This document shows positions 25,725 through 36,125 of a DNA stretch of 64,000 bases, piece after piece. The position numbers and the translations under genes are program-made. Source of the DNA: Lysinibacillus capsici (GTDB taxonomy: Bacteria > Bacillota > Bacilli > Bacillales_A > Planococcaceae); contig NZ_PXXX01000001.1 of NCBI RefSeq assembly GCF_003367505.1, positions 79,668 to 143,667 of the forward strand, given 5' to 3'. Numbering within the stretch: the stretch's first letter is position 1; the number at the start of each line of letters is the position of its first letter. A model generated the notes under the pieces. It made no database searches. It was not told where the DNA came from and worked only from the letters and a program-made list of their open reading frames with translations.

Positions 25725-25750
25725 CCTCAGGTATGCCCAATACGCTGAGG
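25725..25750 (+). other. Hairpin between cysJ and cysI
   Basis: CCTCAGGTAT and ATAC-G-CTGAGG form a 10-bp stem with one bulge. No T-run follows, so it is not an intrinsic terminator; it may mark mRNA processing or protect the cysI message. Confidence 0.5.
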
Positions 25751-25777
25751 TGTAATGGATTAAAGGAGCGATAAAGA

Positions 25778-27493
25778 ATGACTGAAAAAATAGTGTTACC
25801 TCCACAGCCCGGGAAACCAAGTGATGTAGAGCGTATTAAAACCGAAAGTAATTACCTACGTGGAACACTCGAACGTACCATGAATAATCCATTAAGCTCT
25901 GGTATCCCAGAGGACGATAATCGCCTTATGAAATTTCATGGCAGTTACTTACAGGACGATCGAGATCTTCGGAATGAACGTCAGAAACAAAAGCTGGAAC
26001 CGGCCTATCAATTTATGGTACGTGTACGAACACCAGGTGGAGCAGCTACCCCAGCGCAATGGCTTGTGATGGATGAAATGGCTAGAAAGTATGGCAATGG
26101 CTCTTTAAAATTAACAACACGCCAAGCATTTCAAGTACATGGCATTTTAAAATGGAATGTTAAAAAATATATGCAGGAAATCAATGAGGTGTTATTGGAT
26201 TCTCTTGCTGCATGTGGAGATGTGAACCGTAATGTAATGTGTAATGTCAATCCAAACCAGTCTGCATTACATGAAGAGGTTTATAATTGGTCTGCAAAAC
26301 TAAGTGAGCATTTACTGCCGAGAACACGCGCTTATCATGAATTATGGTTAGATGGAGAAAAGGTAGTAGATAGTCAGGATGTAGAAATTGAACCGATTTA
26401 TGGAGCTCAATATTTGCCGCGTAAATTTAAAATTGGTATTGCGATTCCACCAAGTAATGATGTAGATGTTTTTTCACAAGATATAGGACTGATTGCCATC
26501 GTTGAAGACAATCAGCTTGTTGGTTTTAACGTAGCGGTTGGTGGAGGCATGGGCATGACACATGGTGATCATGAAACCTATCCACAGCTTGCTCGTGAAA
26601 TTGGCTTTATAACGCCAGATAAATTACTAGAAACAGCAGAAAAAATAATAACGATACAGCGTGATTATGGGAATCGCTCTGTCCGTAAAAATGCACGATT
26701 TAAATACACGATTGATGCGAGAGGACTTGAATGGTTCCAAGAAGAATTAACGCGTCGTCTAGGCTGGGAAATTCAGCAGGCTCGTCCTTATACTTTTGAG
26801 CGTACAGGTGATGAATTTGGCTGGATTAAAGGGGCAGATGGTCATTGGCATTATACGTTATTTATTCAAAATGGCCGTATAAAAGACTTTGAGGATTATC
26901 AGTTGTTAACTGGCTTACGTGAAATAGCTAAGGTGCACACGGGTGATTTTCGTTTAACACCGAACCAAAACCTAATGATTAGCAATGTAACACCCCAGAA
27001 AAAGAAACAAATAAATACGCTTATTGAACAATACAAGCTAACAGACGGTGCGCATTATTCTGCCTTACGCCGCAATTCCATTGCCTGTGTCTCATTACCG
27101 ACATGTGGCTTAGCCATGGCAGAAGCAGAACGCTATTTACCTTCTCTTATAACAAAAATTGATGCCATTATTGATGAGGCTGGCTTAAATGAAACAGAAA
27201 TTGTTATTCGCATGTCTGGTTGTCCAAATGGCTGTTCACGTGCAGCAATGGGTGAAATCGGCTTTATTGGCAAAGGGCCAGGTAAATATAATATGTACCT
27301 TGGTGCAAGTTTTACAGGCAATCGCTTAAATAAAATCTATCGTGAAAATATTGGTGAGGAGGAAATTTTAGCAGAGCTACGACCAATTCTTCTGCATTTT
27401 TCAAAGGAACGTTTAGAGGGCGAACATTTTGGAGACTTTGTCATTCGTGCTAGGTATGTCACAGCTGTCTATGATGGGAGAGAATTTCATTAA
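25778..27493 (+). CDS. cysI: Assimilatory sulfite reductase hemoprotein subunit
   Basis: A 571-residue siroheme/[4Fe-4S] enzyme reducing sulfite to sulfide with six electrons from CysJ. The cluster ligands are complete: [15 protein letters not shown] near residue 432 and [17 protein letters not shown] near residue 475. Substrate/siroheme-contact regions [12 protein letters not shown] and [12 protein letters not shown] are seen near residues 80-120. It follows cysJ by 123 bases with no promoter obvious, and is convergent with cysA across a shared terminator. Confidence 0.96.
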   Translation: MTEKIVLPPQPGKPSDVERIKTESNYLRGTLERTMNNPLSSGIPEDDNRLMKFHGSYLQDDRDLRNERQKQKLEPAYQFMVRVRTPGGAATPAQWLVMDEMARKYGNGSLKLTTRQAFQVHGILKWNVKKYMQEINEVLLDSLAACGDVNRNVMCNVNPNQSALHEEVYNWSAKLSEHLLPRTRAYHELWLDGEKVVDSQDVEIEPIYGAQYLPRKFKIGIAIPPSNDVDVFSQDIGLIAIVEDNQLVGFNVAVGGGMGMTHGDHETYPQLAREIGFITPDKLLETAEKIITIQRDYGNRSVRKNARFKYTIDARGLEWFQEELTRRLGWEIQQARPYTFERTGDEFGWIKGADGHWHYTLFIQNGRIKDFEDYQLLTGLREIAKVHTGDFRLTPNQNLMISNVTPQKKKQINTLIEQYKLTDGAHYSALRRNSIACVSLPTCGLAMAEAERYLPSLITKIDAIIDEAGLNETEIVIRMSGCPNGCSRAAMGEIGFIGKGPGKYNMYLGASFTGNRLNKIYRENIGEEEILAELRPILLHFSKERLEGEHFGDFVIRARYVTAVYDGREFH

Positions 27494-27500
27494 AAATAAA

Positions 27501-27539
27501 AACCATGTAGCAAAGAAAAATTTGCTACATGGTTTTTTA
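27501..27539. terminator. Bidirectional terminator between cysI and cysA
   Basis: A perfect 14-bp stem (AACCATGTAGCAAA / TTTGCTACATGGTT) with a 6-base loop and A/T tracts on both sides. Confidence 0.92.
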
Positions 27540-28607
27540 TATAGAATAATCCTCAGGAATAAATACCTTTAATTGTTTCGGCTTTACAAATACCTGATCG
27601 CCCACCTTCAGTTGAAGAAGATGAAATTGTTCTTTTGATAACTCCGCTTCTAAAAATTCATCAAGATCCTCACGTCGTAGTTCAATTTGAACGATAGGTC
27701 CTAGCAAATGAATGTGGCTGATTTTAACAGGAACTGTACCTGAAATACTTGTTTTCTCAATCTGAATATCATGTGGACGTACATAGCCTATCGCATTGTC
27801 CTCTGAATGTGTTAGGGCCTCAGGTACATCAAGTGCAACTTCACCCTGCATGAGCTTACCATTATGTAAGCGACCTTTAAATAGATTAACATTGCCCAAG
27901 AAGTCATAGACAAATGGACTTTTGGGATTTGTATAGACCTCATCTGGACTACCAATTTGCTCGATTTTGCCATTATTCATGACCACAATGCGATCTGCAA
28001 CATCGAGAGCTTCCTCTTGGTCATGTGTCACAAAAATACTTGTAATATGAAATTCATCATGTAACTTTCGAAGCCAGCGACGTAACTCCTTGCGTACTTT
28101 TGCATCGAGAGCTCCAAATGGTTCATCTAGTAACAGTACCTTTGGCTCTACAGCAAGCGCTCTTGCCAGTGCGACACGTTGTCGTTGCCCACCTGAGAGC
28201 TGTGTTGGATATCGATCTGAGAAATTTTCAAGCTTCACAAGTTGCAATAATTCCATCACTTTATCTTTGATTTGTTGTTTTGAAGGTCTGCTTTTTCGAG
28301 GACGTACCTTCAGGCCATAAGCTACATTGTCAAAGACCGTCATATGGCGAAAAAGCGCATAATGTTGAAAGACAAAGCCCACATTGCGTTCCTTTGGATG
28401 ACGATCTGTGATGGATTGACCATCAAATAAAATATTGCCGACATCCGTTGTTTCAAGCCCAGCAATCACACGTAATAATGAGGTTTTTCCTGATCCAGAA
28501 GGGCCAAGCAGTGCTACTAGCTCCCCAGACTGAATATGTACGGATATATCCTCTAGTGCCTGAAAGGACCCATATTTTTTGGATACGTTTTGAATTTGTA
28601 TACTCAT
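27537..28607 (-). CDS. cysA: Sulfate ABC transporter ATP-binding protein
   Basis: A 356-residue ATPase: Walker [10 protein letters not shown] near residue 36, Q-loop FVFQHYALF, signature [15 protein letters not shown] near residue 132, Walker [12 protein letters not shown], then a C-terminal TOBE-like regulatory domain from about residue 235. It energises the CysTW membrane pair. The true ATG is 28607 (AGGAG nine bases upstream); an in-frame ATG at 28616 abuts the ribosome site. Last gene of the sbp-cysT-cysW-cysA operon. Confidence 0.93.
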   Translation of the reverse strand: MSIQIQNVSKKYGSFQALEDISVHIQSGELVALLGPSGSGKTSLLRVIAGLETTDVGNILFDGQSITDRHPKERNVGFVFQHYALFRHMTVFDNVAYGLKVRPRKSRPSKQQIKDKVMELLQLVKLENFSDRYPTQLSGGQRQRVALARALAVEPKVLLLDEPFGALDAKVRKELRRWLRKLHDEFHITSIFVTHDQEEALDVADRIVVMNNGKIEQIGSPDEVYTNPKSPFVYDFLGNVNLFKGRLHNGKLMQGEVALDVPEALTHSEDNAIGYVRPHDIQIEKTSISGTVPVKISHIHLLGPIVQIELRREDLDEFLEAELSKEQFHLLQLKVGDQVFVKPKQLKVFIPEDYSI

Positions 28608-28622
28608 TGAGACCATCTCCTT

Positions 28623-29498
28623 TTAACTAGATTTTGATTTCCAAGCAATAATGTCTTTCACAATTAATGTAAAGATGGCCATTACGCTCATTAAGGAAGC
28701 AACTGCAAAGGCTGCTGCAAATTGATATTCATTATAGAGAATTTCAATATGAAGGGGCATCGTATTTGTCATGCCACGGATATGACCAGATACCACAGAC
28801 ACAGCCCCGAATTCTCCGATGGCTCGTGCATTACATAAAATCAAACCATAGAATAGTCCCCATTTAATATTGGGTAAAGTGACATACCAAAAGGTTTTAA
28901 AGCCACTTGCCCCCAATGAAATGGACGCTTCTTCCTCAGATATACCTTGGGTTTGCATCAGCGGTATTAATTCACGTGCAACAAAGGGCAATGTGACGAA
29001 AATTGTGGCAAGGACAATGCCAGGTAGTGCAAAAACAATTTTAATATCATGTGCAAACAACCATTCACCAAATAGTCCCTGTGAGCCAAACAATAAAATA
29101 AACACTAAACCTGCGATAACAGGTGAAACTGCAAAAGGTAAATCTACCATAGTAAGTAATAGATTTTTCCCCTTAAAATTAAACTTTGTAAGTGCCCAGG
29201 CAGCCATTACGCCAAAGATCGCATTGAGGGGTACAGTAATGGCTACGACGATTAATGTAAGCTTAATAGCAGCTAATGCATCTGGATGTGTAATCGCAGC
29301 AAAGTAAACATCGGATCCTTTTTGAAAGGCTGTAATAAAAATAGATACTAAAGGTAGTACGATAGAGAAAGCTAAAAAAGCTAAGGCAATAAATATTAAC
29401 GTATAGCGAATAATACGAGGCTCCTGTAAGGCAGCAGTCTGTGTAGCTGCTTTCCTTTTTCCTGTACTAGCCTGCTGAATAAAAGTTGATTGTTCCAT
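28623..29498 (-). CDS. cysW: Sulfate ABC transporter permease CysW
   Basis: A 291-residue permease with about six membrane segments and the binding-protein-dependent transport EAA loop (SEEEASISLGASGFKTFWYVTLPNI, described in pieces: EEEASISLGAS then LPNI). Ends with DIIAWKSKSS. ATG 29498 has TAGGAGG six bases upstream; the longer frame from 29519 is untenable because it overlaps the cysT stop. It lies ten bases downstream of cysT. Confidence 0.92.
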   Translation of the reverse strand: MEQSTFIQQASTGKRKAATQTAALQEPRIIRYTLIFIALAFLAFSIVLPLVSIFITAFQKGSDVYFAAITHPDALAAIKLTLIVVAITVPLNAIFGVMAAWALTKFNFKGKNLLLTMVDLPFAVSPVIAGLVFILLFGSQGLFGEWLFAHDIKIVFALPGIVLATIFVTLPFVARELIPLMQTQGISEEEASISLGASGFKTFWYVTLPNIKWGLFYGLILCNARAIGEFGAVSVVSGHIRGMTNTMPLHIEILYNEYQFAAAFAVASLMSVMAIFTLIVKDIIAWKSKSS

Positions 29499-29508
29499 AT
29501 AGTACCTC

Positions 29509-30342
29509 CTAATGTACAAACCGACGATTGGCTAGCCATTGTATCAAGTTAATGGTGAACAACAAAATAAAGGATGTCACAAGCATGACAACAGCTATGG
29601 CAGTTGCCCCCGCATAATCATATTGCTCAAGCTTTGTCATAATAATTAACGGCGTAATTTCCGTTTTCATCGGCATATTTCCTGCAATAAAAACAACCGA
29701 GCCATATTCACCTAAAGCGCGCGCAAAGGCCAAGGAAAAGCCAGTTAAAATTGCTGGTACTAGCTCTGGTAAGATGACTTTACGGAAGGTTTGTAAACGA
29801 TTGGCTCCAAGGCTTGCCGAAGCTTCCTCCACCTCAGCACTGATATTTTGTAAAACGGGCTGGACCGTTCGTACAACAAATGGTAGCCCGATAAAGGTTA
29901 AAGCAATAATGATGCCAAGAGGTGTAAAGGCAATTTTAAAATCAAAAAATTGACCAATCCAACCATTTGGTGCATAAAGAGATGTTAAAGCAATTCCAGC
30001 GACAGCAGTAGGCAATGCAAAAGGTAAGTCTACAAGCCCATCAATGATTCGTTTAAAGGGAAATTGATAGCGAACGAGAACCCATGCAATAGTCGTACCG
30101 AAAAAAACATTTAGTAAGCCTGCAATCAGTGCAGTGCTGAAGCTCACTTTGTAGGAAGCAACAGCACGGGGATCTGTAATGATATCTATAAATGCTGACC
30201 AGCTTAAGGACATGGTATGAATGAAAATCATGGAAAGTGGTAGTAACACTAGTAAACTTACGTAAAGCATTGTATAACCAAGAGATAAATGAAAGCCTGG
30301 AATAATTCGACGCGATTTTTTAGGAATGATTAAACTGCTCAT
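29509..30342 (-). CDS. cysT: Sulfate ABC transporter permease CysT
   Basis: A 277-residue permease, partner of CysW. Six hydrophobic segments; the EAA loop reads AEVEEASASLGANRLQTF followed by LPELVPA. PFALPTAVAGIALTSLY and GEYGSVVFIAGNMP are typical of the CysT/CysU family. ATG 30342 follows AAGGAGCG. It starts 11 bases after the binding-protein gene. Confidence 0.92.
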   Translation of the reverse strand: MSSLIIPKKSRRIIPGFHLSLGYTMLYVSLLVLLPLSMIFIHTMSLSWSAFIDIITDPRAVASYKVSFSTALIAGLLNVFFGTTIAWVLVRYQFPFKRIIDGLVDLPFALPTAVAGIALTSLYAPNGWIGQFFDFKIAFTPLGIIIALTFIGLPFVVRTVQPVLQNISAEVEEASASLGANRLQTFRKVILPELVPAILTGFSLAFARALGEYGSVVFIAGNMPMKTEITPLIIMTKLEQYDYAGATAIAVVMLVTSFILLFTINLIQWLANRRFVH

Positions 30343-30353
30343 CAAAACGCTCC

Positions 30354-31406
30354 TTATTGTGGTACGTATATTTCATCAAAGGTACCACCATCTTTAAAAT
30401 GGGTTGCTTGTGCTTGTGACCAACCACCAAAATCATCGATGGAAACAAGTTCAAGCTGAGGGAATTGATCTTTATACTTTGCTAGAATCGTTTCACTACG
30501 TGGTCGATAATAATTTTTCGCCGCAATTTCTTGCCCTGTATCACTATATAAATGCTGTAAGTAAGCTTCAGCGACTTCACGTGTCCCTTTTTTATCTACG
30601 ATTTTGTCTACAACTGCAACTGGTGGCTCTGCTAAAATACTTAAAGAAGGCGTGATGATTTCAAATTCATCCTTACCTAATTCATTGAGAGAGAGGTATG
30701 CTTCATTTTCCCACGCAATTAAGACATCACCAATTTTACGTTCTACGAATGTTGTTGTAGCTCCACGAGCGCCAGAATCAAGTACTTCTACATTGCTGTA
30801 AAGTGATTTCATAAATTTTTTTATTTTTGTCTCATCATTGTTATATAACTTTCCGGCATAAGCCCAAGCAGCTAAGTAGTTCCACCGTGCACCTCCAGAT
30901 GTTTTGGGATTAGGCGTTATGACAGATACATCATCTTGAATCAAATCATCCCAATCTTGTATGTTTTTTGGATTGCCCTTACGAACTAAAAAAACAATTG
31001 TAGATGTATAGGGAGTCGAATTAAGATCAAATTCGGTTTGCCAATCTTTATTCAGCAGCTCACGAGTTTGAGCAATTTCATCAATATCGTAAGCGAGTGC
31101 GAGTGTCACAACGTCGGCTTCAAGACCATCAATAACTGCACGCCCCTGTTTGCCAGATCCACCATGTGATTGATTGATTGTGACGTCTTGGCCAGTATCA
31201 TCCTTCCATTTTTTTATAAAATCTTTGTTGAACTCATCGTAAAGCTCCCGTGTTGGATCATAGGAAACATTTAGTAGCTCTACAGACTTCTTGTCTTCCT
31301 GACCGCTTGTTTTTTGATCTGAGTTAGCACTTCCACAGCCAGTTAAACTAAGCGTTAGAATAGTTAATAATGCCAAGGATTGTAGAACATAGCTCTTTTT
31401 TTTCAT
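30354..31406 (-). CDS. sbp: Sulfate-binding lipoprotein
   Basis: A 350-residue receptor with a lipoprotein signal peptide (lipobox LTGC near residue 24), so anchored outside the membrane. Sulfate-family sequence is clear: [15 protein letters not shown] near residue 51, [20 protein letters not shown] near residue 80 and [18 protein letters not shown] near residue 165. It delivers sulfate (or thiosulfate) to CysTWA. First gene of the operon, behind its own promoter and attenuator-like leader. Confidence 0.93.
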   Translation of the reverse strand: MKKKSYVLQSLALLTILTLSLTGCGSANSDQKTSGQEDKKSVELLNVSYDPTRELYDEFNKDFIKKWKDDTGQDVTINQSHGGSGKQGRAVIDGLEADVVTLALAYDIDEIAQTRELLNKDWQTEFDLNSTPYTSTIVFLVRKGNPKNIQDWDDLIQDDVSVITPNPKTSGGARWNYLAAWAYAGKLYNNDETKIKKFMKSLYSNVEVLDSGARGATTTFVERKIGDVLIAWENEAYLSLNELGKDEFEIITPSLSILAEPPVAVVDKIVDKKGTREVAEAYLQHLYSDTGQEIAAKNYYRPRSETILAKYKDQFPQLELVSIDDFGGWSQAQATHFKDGGTFDEIYVPQ

Positions 31407-31438
31407 AGTTAATCCGCCCCTTTTCTGTCTTAAGAATG

Positions 31439-31504
31439 CAAAAAGCCATCACCCACAATGACATGACAACATTGGGTAGATGGCCTTCAGATCCTCTGAT
31501 CAGC
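31439..31504 (-). promoter_or_regulatory. Sulfur leader element 3: short hairpin plus attenuator before sbp
   Basis: On the minus strand: GCTGA, then TCAG-AGGAT-CTGA, then AGGCC, which opens a terminator hairpin (GCCATCTACCCA with TGGGTGATGGC) followed by TTTTT. The stem bases differ from the other two leaders but pairing is kept, which points to an RNA structure. Confidence 0.65.
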
Positions 31505-31531
31505 GTTTTTTTAGGTCAAAGCTTTAGTAAT

Positions 31532-31560
31532 ACATTAAACATATATTTCCTATTAGTCAA
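31532..31560 (-). promoter_or_regulatory. Promoter of the sbp operon
   Basis: On the minus strand TTGACT (31560-31555), 17-base spacing, TAATGT (31537-31532). Start expected near 31525, giving a leader of about 120 bases. Confidence 0.6.
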
Positions 31561-31683
31561 CAAGGAATTATAAAAAAGATTATTTATTTTGAAAATTAAT
31601 AAAAGTGTCCTTAGATACCACTCATCATATGCAGCAAAGAGCAAAAAAAATGGGTGTATGGAAAAGATATTTAAAAAACCTAG

Positions 31684-31713
31684 TTGACTGCTTGGTGTAC
31701 TTTAGTATATATT
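31684..31713 (+). promoter_or_regulatory. Promoter of the cysH operon
   Basis: TTGACT (31684-31689) and TATATT (31708-31713), spacing 18; TATATA with spacing 16 is an alternative. Confidence 0.65.
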
Positions 31714-31726
31714 TGGTAATAAGAAG

Positions 31727-31851
31727 AATGATTGTAGTACGAGGTAACAACTACTAGTGAACAATCATTAAATATAGAGCTGGCTAGTCAAACTAGAGGC
31801 GTTTTAACAAAGACCTGTTTTTCCTATGTCTTTTGTTAGAACGCCTTTTTT
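31727..31851 (+). promoter_or_regulatory. Sulfur leader element 2 with upstream stem, before cysH
   Basis: AATGATTGT (31727-31735) pairs with ACAATCATT (31761-31769) around an inner GTAGT/ACTAC stem. Then AGCTGG, CTAG-TCAAA-CTAG, AGGC (31778-31800), leading into a strong terminator (GGCGTTTTAACAAAGAC with its near-complement, ending GCC at 31845 plus T6). The terminator ends 18 bases before the cysH ATG. Confidence 0.7.
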
Positions 31852-31868
31852 GTTATGAGGGGGATTCG

Positions 31869-32570
31869 ATGTTAACTTACGAAAATTGGCAAGAACCGAT
31901 CATTGATTTTCAGGTTGATGATATGTATAAGGCTGCACTAGAGGTTTTACAGTGGAGCTATCAAAAATATGGAGATGAAATCGTCTATGCATGTAGCTTT
32001 GGTATTGAGGGCATTGTCTTAATTGATCTCATTTCAAAGGTAAAGCCTAACGCTACGATTGTATTTTTAGATACAGATGTACACTTTAAAGAAACATATG
32101 AAACCATTCATAAAGTCAAAGAAAAATATCCACAACTCAACATTGTCATGAAGAAGCCAACCCTTACACTTGAGCAACAAGCTACACAACATGGTGACGA
32201 ACTATGGAAAACCAACCCAAATAAGTGCTGTGATATTCGTAAGATAATACCTTTACACGAAGCCTTATCAGGTAAAAAGGCTTGGATATCAGGTTTACGT
32301 CGTGAGCAATCACCAACACGTCAACAAACAAACTTTTTAAATCGTGACGATAAATTTAAATCGATTAAAGTTTGTCCATTGATTCATTGGACTTGGAAGG
32401 ATGTCTGGCGTTATGTTTCGAAGCACAGTTTGCCATATAATCCGTTACACGATCAAGGCTATCCAAGCATCGGCTGTGAGCATTGTACGAAACCATCATT
32501 TACAATGGAGGATTTACGTTCAGGTAGATGGCAAGGTTCTGGTAAAACCGAGTGCGGGTTACATGAATAA
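31869..32570 (+). CDS. cysH: Phosphoadenylyl-/adenylyl-sulfate reductase
   Basis: A 233-residue thioredoxin-dependent reductase releasing sulfite from PAPS or APS. Cysteine pairs CC (NKCCDIRK near residue 120) and CxxC (GCEHCTKP near residue 205) bind a [4Fe-4S] cluster, a mark of enzymes that use APS; the catalytic C-terminal KTECGLHE is intact. ATG 31869 follows GAGGGGGA; the longer frame (31833) runs through the terminator hairpin and is rejected. First gene of cysH-cysP-sat-cysC. Confidence 0.94.
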   Translation: MLTYENWQEPIIDFQVDDMYKAALEVLQWSYQKYGDEIVYACSFGIEGIVLIDLISKVKPNATIVFLDTDVHFKETYETIHKVKEKYPQLNIVMKKPTLTLEQQATQHGDELWKTNPNKCCDIRKIIPLHEALSGKKAWISGLRREQSPTRQQTNFLNRDDKFKSIKVCPLIHWTWKDVWRYVSKHSLPYNPLHDQGYPSIGCEHCTKPSFTMEDLRSGRWQGSGKTECGLHE

Positions 32571-32582
32571 AGGAGTTCTGCC

Positions 32583-33647
32583 ATGCTTGAATATTTTGCA
32601 ATAGCTATTAGTTTATTTTTTGCGATGAACATAGGAGCAAGCGGTGCAGCAGCCTCAATGGGTGTTGCTTATGGGGCAGGTGCCATCAAAAAAGCGTGGC
32701 AAGCATTGCTTTTATGCGCGATAGGCGTCTACAGTGGAGCTGTATTAGGCGGAGGAGAGGTAGTTAAAACGATAAGCTCAGGCATTATGCCCCAGGAATA
32801 TATTACGGTAAAGGTTGTCATCATTATCTTGATTTCTGCGACAAGCTCGTTATTTTTCGCCAATCTTTTAGGCATTCCCTTATCAACAAGTGAAGTAACA
32901 GTGGGTGCTGTCGTGGGTGTAGGAATTGCCTATAAAGTACTATTCGTCAATTCGCTGCTTGTCATTATATCATTTTGGGTGATTGTACCGCTTGTTGCCT
33001 TTGTCATTGCTCTTGTATGTGGAAAGTTATTATATAAGTTACAAAACACAGGGTTGCTGAAAGATCGGCCAATTTTAACTGTTCTTCTCGTTTTAGCAGG
33101 ATTTTTCGAAGCATTTTCAGCGGGGATGAATAATGTTGCCAACGCAGTTGGACCCTTGGTGGGAGCAGGAATGATGGATGTGACAACGGGCATTGTGCTT
33201 GGCGGTGCATTTGTCGCAATAGGTGCTCTGCTACTTGGTAAACGAGTGCTTGAAACAAACGGTAAAAAAATAGTGCGCTTTCAAAAGGCAGAGGGCATTC
33301 TCATTTCAAGTACAGGTGCACTGCTTGTTGGCGTAAGCTCAATTTTTGGGCTTCCAGTACCCTTAACACAAGTCACTTCTTCATCCATCATTGGGATGGG
33401 GATGGCGAAAAACGGAAAGCAAATCTTCCATAAGCATATTGTGAAAAAAATTATACGTATTTGGGTTGTATCACCCATCTTTTCATTAGTCATTTCTTAT
33501 TTTTTAGTGCAGTTATTTTTAGAAAAAGACCTTTATGCCATTATTTTAAATGGCAGCATTATTGTTGGGACGCTAGGGGTCATTAGTCTGATGCGTACGA
33601 TGCGTGAAGAAGAGCAGTCTATCTATGATGCAGGGGAAGGCATTTAA
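32583..33647 (+). CDS. cysP: PiT-family sulfate permease
   Basis: A 354-residue membrane protein with about ten hydrophobic segments and two inverted PiT-type halves (FAMNIGASGAAASMGVAYGAGA near the start, described here only by its first residues FAMNIGASG; FSAGMNNVANAVGPLVGAG near residue 180). PiT proteins usually carry phosphate, but the sub-branch placed between cysH and sat in Bacillus is the CysP sulfate importer. The operon position decides the assignment. Confidence 0.88.
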   Translation: MLEYFAIAISLFFAMNIGASGAAASMGVAYGAGAIKKAWQALLLCAIGVYSGAVLGGGEVVKTISSGIMPQEYITVKVVIIILISATSSLFFANLLGIPLSTSEVTVGAVVGVGIAYKVLFVNSLLVIISFWVIVPLVAFVIALVCGKLLYKLQNTGLLKDRPILTVLLVLAGFFEAFSAGMNNVANAVGPLVGAGMMDVTTGIVLGGAFVAIGALLLGKRVLETNGKKIVRFQKAEGILISSTGALLVGVSSIFGLPVPLTQVTSSSIIGMGMAKNGKQIFHKHIVKKIIRIWVVSPIFSLVISYFLVQLFLEKDLYAIILNGSIIVGTLGVISLMRTMREEEQSIYDAGEGI

Positions 33648-33717
33648 ATTGAATCATATCATCACTATCTTTTGACTACAAAACTTAGTATTTAACTAGA
33701 ATTAGGAGGAGATTTTT

Positions 33718-34857
33718 ATGAGTCTACAACCACATGGTGGACTACTTGTGCAAGCATTTAATCCGGAAAAAAAAATCACAACTATTCATAAGGAAATTGA
33801 GTTGGATGCAATTTCGTTGAGTGATTTAGAGCTAATTGCTATAGGGGGGTATAGCCCAATTGAAGGTTTTTTAACACAAGTAGACTATGAGTCAGTCGTG
33901 GCACAAAGTCGTTTAGCATCAGGTGTAGTATGGAGTATTCCGATTACCTTACCTGTTACAAAAGAGAAAGCGTCCATTTTACAGCCTGGTGACGAGGTGA
34001 AGCTGGTTTATGGTGATGAAGTATATGGCGTTATTGAAGTAGCAGATATTTATGAGCCGAATAAACGAAAAGAGGCTTTACTTGTCTATGGAACAGAGGA
34101 TTTAGCACATCCGGGCGTTCAAAAGCTTTTTGATCGTCCTGCCATTTATGTTGGAGGGAAAATTACGTTAATTAAACGTCTTACACAAAAGTTCCCTGCT
34201 TATTCATTTGATCCAATAGAAACGCGACAATTATTTGCTGACAAGGGATGGAAAACTATTGTTGGCTTCCAAACACGTAATCCAGTCCATAGGGCGCATG
34301 AATATATTCAAAAGGCAGCACTTGAAACGATTGATGGGTTATTTCTAAATCCACTTGTGGGTGAAACAAAGTCAGATGATGTGTCAGCTGCTATACGTAT
34401 GGAGAGCTATGAGGTTTTATTAAAAAACTATTATCCTGAAAGTCGTGTACAATTAGGTATTTTTCCAGCCGCTATGCGGTATGCAGGACCAAAGGAAGCT
34501 ATTTTCCATGCACTTGTTAGAAAAAATTATGGCTGTACTCATTTTATTGTTGGTCGTGATCATGCAGGTGTTGGTGATTATTATGGCACATATGATGCAC
34601 AAAAGATTTTTGAACAGTTTACTGAAGATGAATTGGGAATTGTCCCACTGAAATTTGAGCATAGCTTTTATTGCCAGCAATGTGAAGGCATGGCGACGAC
34701 AAAGACGTGTCCACATGATAGCTCTGCCCATGTCATTCTATCAGGAACGAAGGTACGTGAGATGCTACGAAATGGAGAAGTACCACCAAGTACATTCAGT
34801 CGTAAAGAAGTCGTAGACATTTTAATTAAAGGCATGAGTAAGGAGGTAGTGAAATGA
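33718..34857 (+). CDS. sat: Sulfate adenylyltransferase
   Basis: A 379-residue ATP sulfurylase converting ATP and sulfate to APS and pyrophosphate. The active-site sequences [16 protein letters not shown] (near residue 185) and [13 protein letters not shown] (near 280) are intact, as is a cysteine-rich [15 protein letters not shown] loop typical of bacterial monomeric-type Sat. No fused APS kinase domain. It overlaps cysC by four bases. Confidence 0.96.
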   Translation: MSLQPHGGLLVQAFNPEKKITTIHKEIELDAISLSDLELIAIGGYSPIEGFLTQVDYESVVAQSRLASGVVWSIPITLPVTKEKASILQPGDEVKLVYGDEVYGVIEVADIYEPNKRKEALLVYGTEDLAHPGVQKLFDRPAIYVGGKITLIKRLTQKFPAYSFDPIETRQLFADKGWKTIVGFQTRNPVHRAHEYIQKAALETIDGLFLNPLVGETKSDDVSAAIRMESYEVLLKNYYPESRVQLGIFPAAMRYAGPKEAIFHALVRKNYGCTHFIVGRDHAGVGDYYGTYDAQKIFEQFTEDELGIVPLKFEHSFYCQQCEGMATTKTCPHDSSAHVILSGTKVREMLRNGEVPPSTFSRKEVVDILIKGMSKEVVK

Positions 34858-35447
34858 GTTCAAACATTGTTTGGCATGAAGCCTCCATTACAAAAGAAGA
34901 ACGCCGTTCAAAAAATAAACATCAAAGCTTTATTTTATGGTTTACGGGTTTATCTGCTTCAGGAAAATCATCAGTGGCTAATGCATTTGCCCGTCGATTA
35001 TTTGAAAGGAGCAATCAAGCCTTCGTATTAGATGGTGATAATGTGCGTCATGGCTTAAATAGTGACTTAGGATTCGATGAGGCAGGGCGCAAAGAAAATA
35101 TTCGTCGAATAGGTGAAGTCTCAAAGTTATTTATAGAGAGCGGTCAAATTGTGCTAACGGCTTTTATTTCACCTTATCGAGAAGATCGTCAGGTAGTCCG
35201 TGAACTTGTAGAGGATGGTGAATTTTTAGAGGTCTTTGTAAAGTGTTCAGTAGAAACATGTGAAAAAAGAGATCCTAAAGGTTTGTATAAAAAAGCAAGG
35301 AATGCTGAAATTGCTAATTTTACAGGGATTAGCGCTCCATATGAAGAACCGATTAACCCAGAAGTTATTTTGGATACAGAACAGCATTCCATTGAAGAAT
35401 GTGTGGAGCAACTGACAAATATTTTAACTGCCAAGGGATATATTTAA
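34854..35447 (+). CDS. cysC: Adenylylsulfate kinase
   Basis: A 197-residue P-loop kinase phosphorylating APS to PAPS. Walker A is [13 protein letters not shown] near residue 32; [10 protein letters not shown] and [10 protein letters not shown] are the family substrate-binding motifs. ATGA overlap with sat indicates coupled translation. Its presence alongside a CC-type CysH suggests either that CysH takes both APS and PAPS, or that PAPS is also made for other uses. Confidence 0.95.
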   Translation: MSSNIVWHEASITKEERRSKNKHQSFILWFTGLSASGKSSVANAFARRLFERSNQAFVLDGDNVRHGLNSDLGFDEAGRKENIRRIGEVSKLFIESGQIVLTAFISPYREDRQVVRELVEDGEFLEVFVKCSVETCEKRDPKGLYKKARNAEIANFTGISAPYEEPINPEVILDTEQHSIEECVEQLTNILTAKGYI

Positions 35448-35450
35448 CTA

Positions 35451-35490
35451 AAAAAATCTGCTCGATTTAGTAATCGGGCAGATTTTTACG
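35451..35490. terminator. Terminator between cysC and mrpG
   Basis: AAAATCTGCTCGAT pairs with ATCGGGCAGATTTT (one G-T pair); A and T tracts serve both convergent operons. Confidence 0.85.
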
Positions 35491-35491
35491 T

Positions 35492-35860
35492 TTATTTTAC
35501 ACCTTGTTCCTTTTTCATTCTGTCAATTTCAGGACCTAGTTCATCACGTACGGTACCTTTCCAAGGCTTAACACCAGCAATATAGGAAGAACGCGTCATA
35601 ATGTGTCCGCCAACAGGACCAGTAATAAAGAGGAAGAGTATCCCCAGTAAAATACGAGGGTTGAAATGATCTTCAATCAGCCAAAAGTGAAAGAATACAC
35701 CAATCAGTACACACATGACGCCAAGTGTTGCACTTTTTGAAGCGGCATGTGCACGTGTATACAAATCAGGTAAGCGGACAAGTCCGATAGCTGTCACGAC
35801 AATAAAGAGTACTCCAACAGTAATGAAAAAGATAACTAAACTATTAGCGAGAATTGTCAC
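35492..35860 (-). CDS. mrpG: Mrp antiporter subunit G
   Basis: A 122-residue subunit with three membrane segments; RLPDLYTRAHAASKSATLG is the MnhG/PhaG signature. It starts with GTG inside the end of mrpF (17-base overlap), with a rather distant AGGAG. It completes the seven-subunit Na+/H+ antiporter. Confidence 0.9.
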   Translation of the reverse strand: MTILANSLVIFFITVGVLFIVVTAIGLVRLPDLYTRAHAASKSATLGVMCVLIGVFFHFWLIEDHFNPRILLGILFLFITGPVGGHIMTRSSYIAGVKPWKGTVRDELGPEIDRMKKEQGVK

Positions 35861-36125
35861 GTTTGATGATATCTCCTTTCTCTATGAATTTAGAGAAAGC
35901 CATCGTACCGATAAACGATAAAATTGCTAGCAATAAAATGATTTCAAGAAAGAAGCTTGTTTCCACTAAAATCGAAAATAGTCCGATTAAGGAAATGAGT
36001 GAAACACCAAGTGAATCCAAAGCTACAACACGATCGGATGCGGAAGGACCTTTTACCATTCGATAAATGACCGCTATCATTGATAAGCAAATCACTACGA
36101 TTACAGCAATAATAAATGTTGTCAT
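35844..36125 (-). CDS. mrpF: Mrp antiporter subunit F
   Basis: A 93-residue subunit with three membrane segments and the conserved RMVKGPSASDRVVALD stretch near residue 22. It overlaps mrpE by four bases (ATGA). Confidence 0.92.
   Translation of the reverse strand: MTTFIIAVIVVICLSMIAVIYRMVKGPSASDRVVALDSLGVSLISLIGLFSILVETSFFLEIILLLAILSFIGTMAFSKFIEKGDIIKRDNSR

Larger units (their letters stand above)
31407..31868. other. Divergent regulatory region between sbp and cysH
   Basis: A stretch of 462 bases without a gene, holding the sbp promoter and leader (minus strand) and the cysH promoter and leader (plus strand). Both leaders contain the hairpin-plus-terminator element detailed in separate entries. 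No convincing small ORF. Confidence 0.8.

Noticed and set aside
31729..31758. Short frame ATG ATT GTA ... TAG in the cysH leader
   Set aside because: Only nine codons, weak ribosome site, no Cys or Met codons of interest; better explained as part of a folded RNA.
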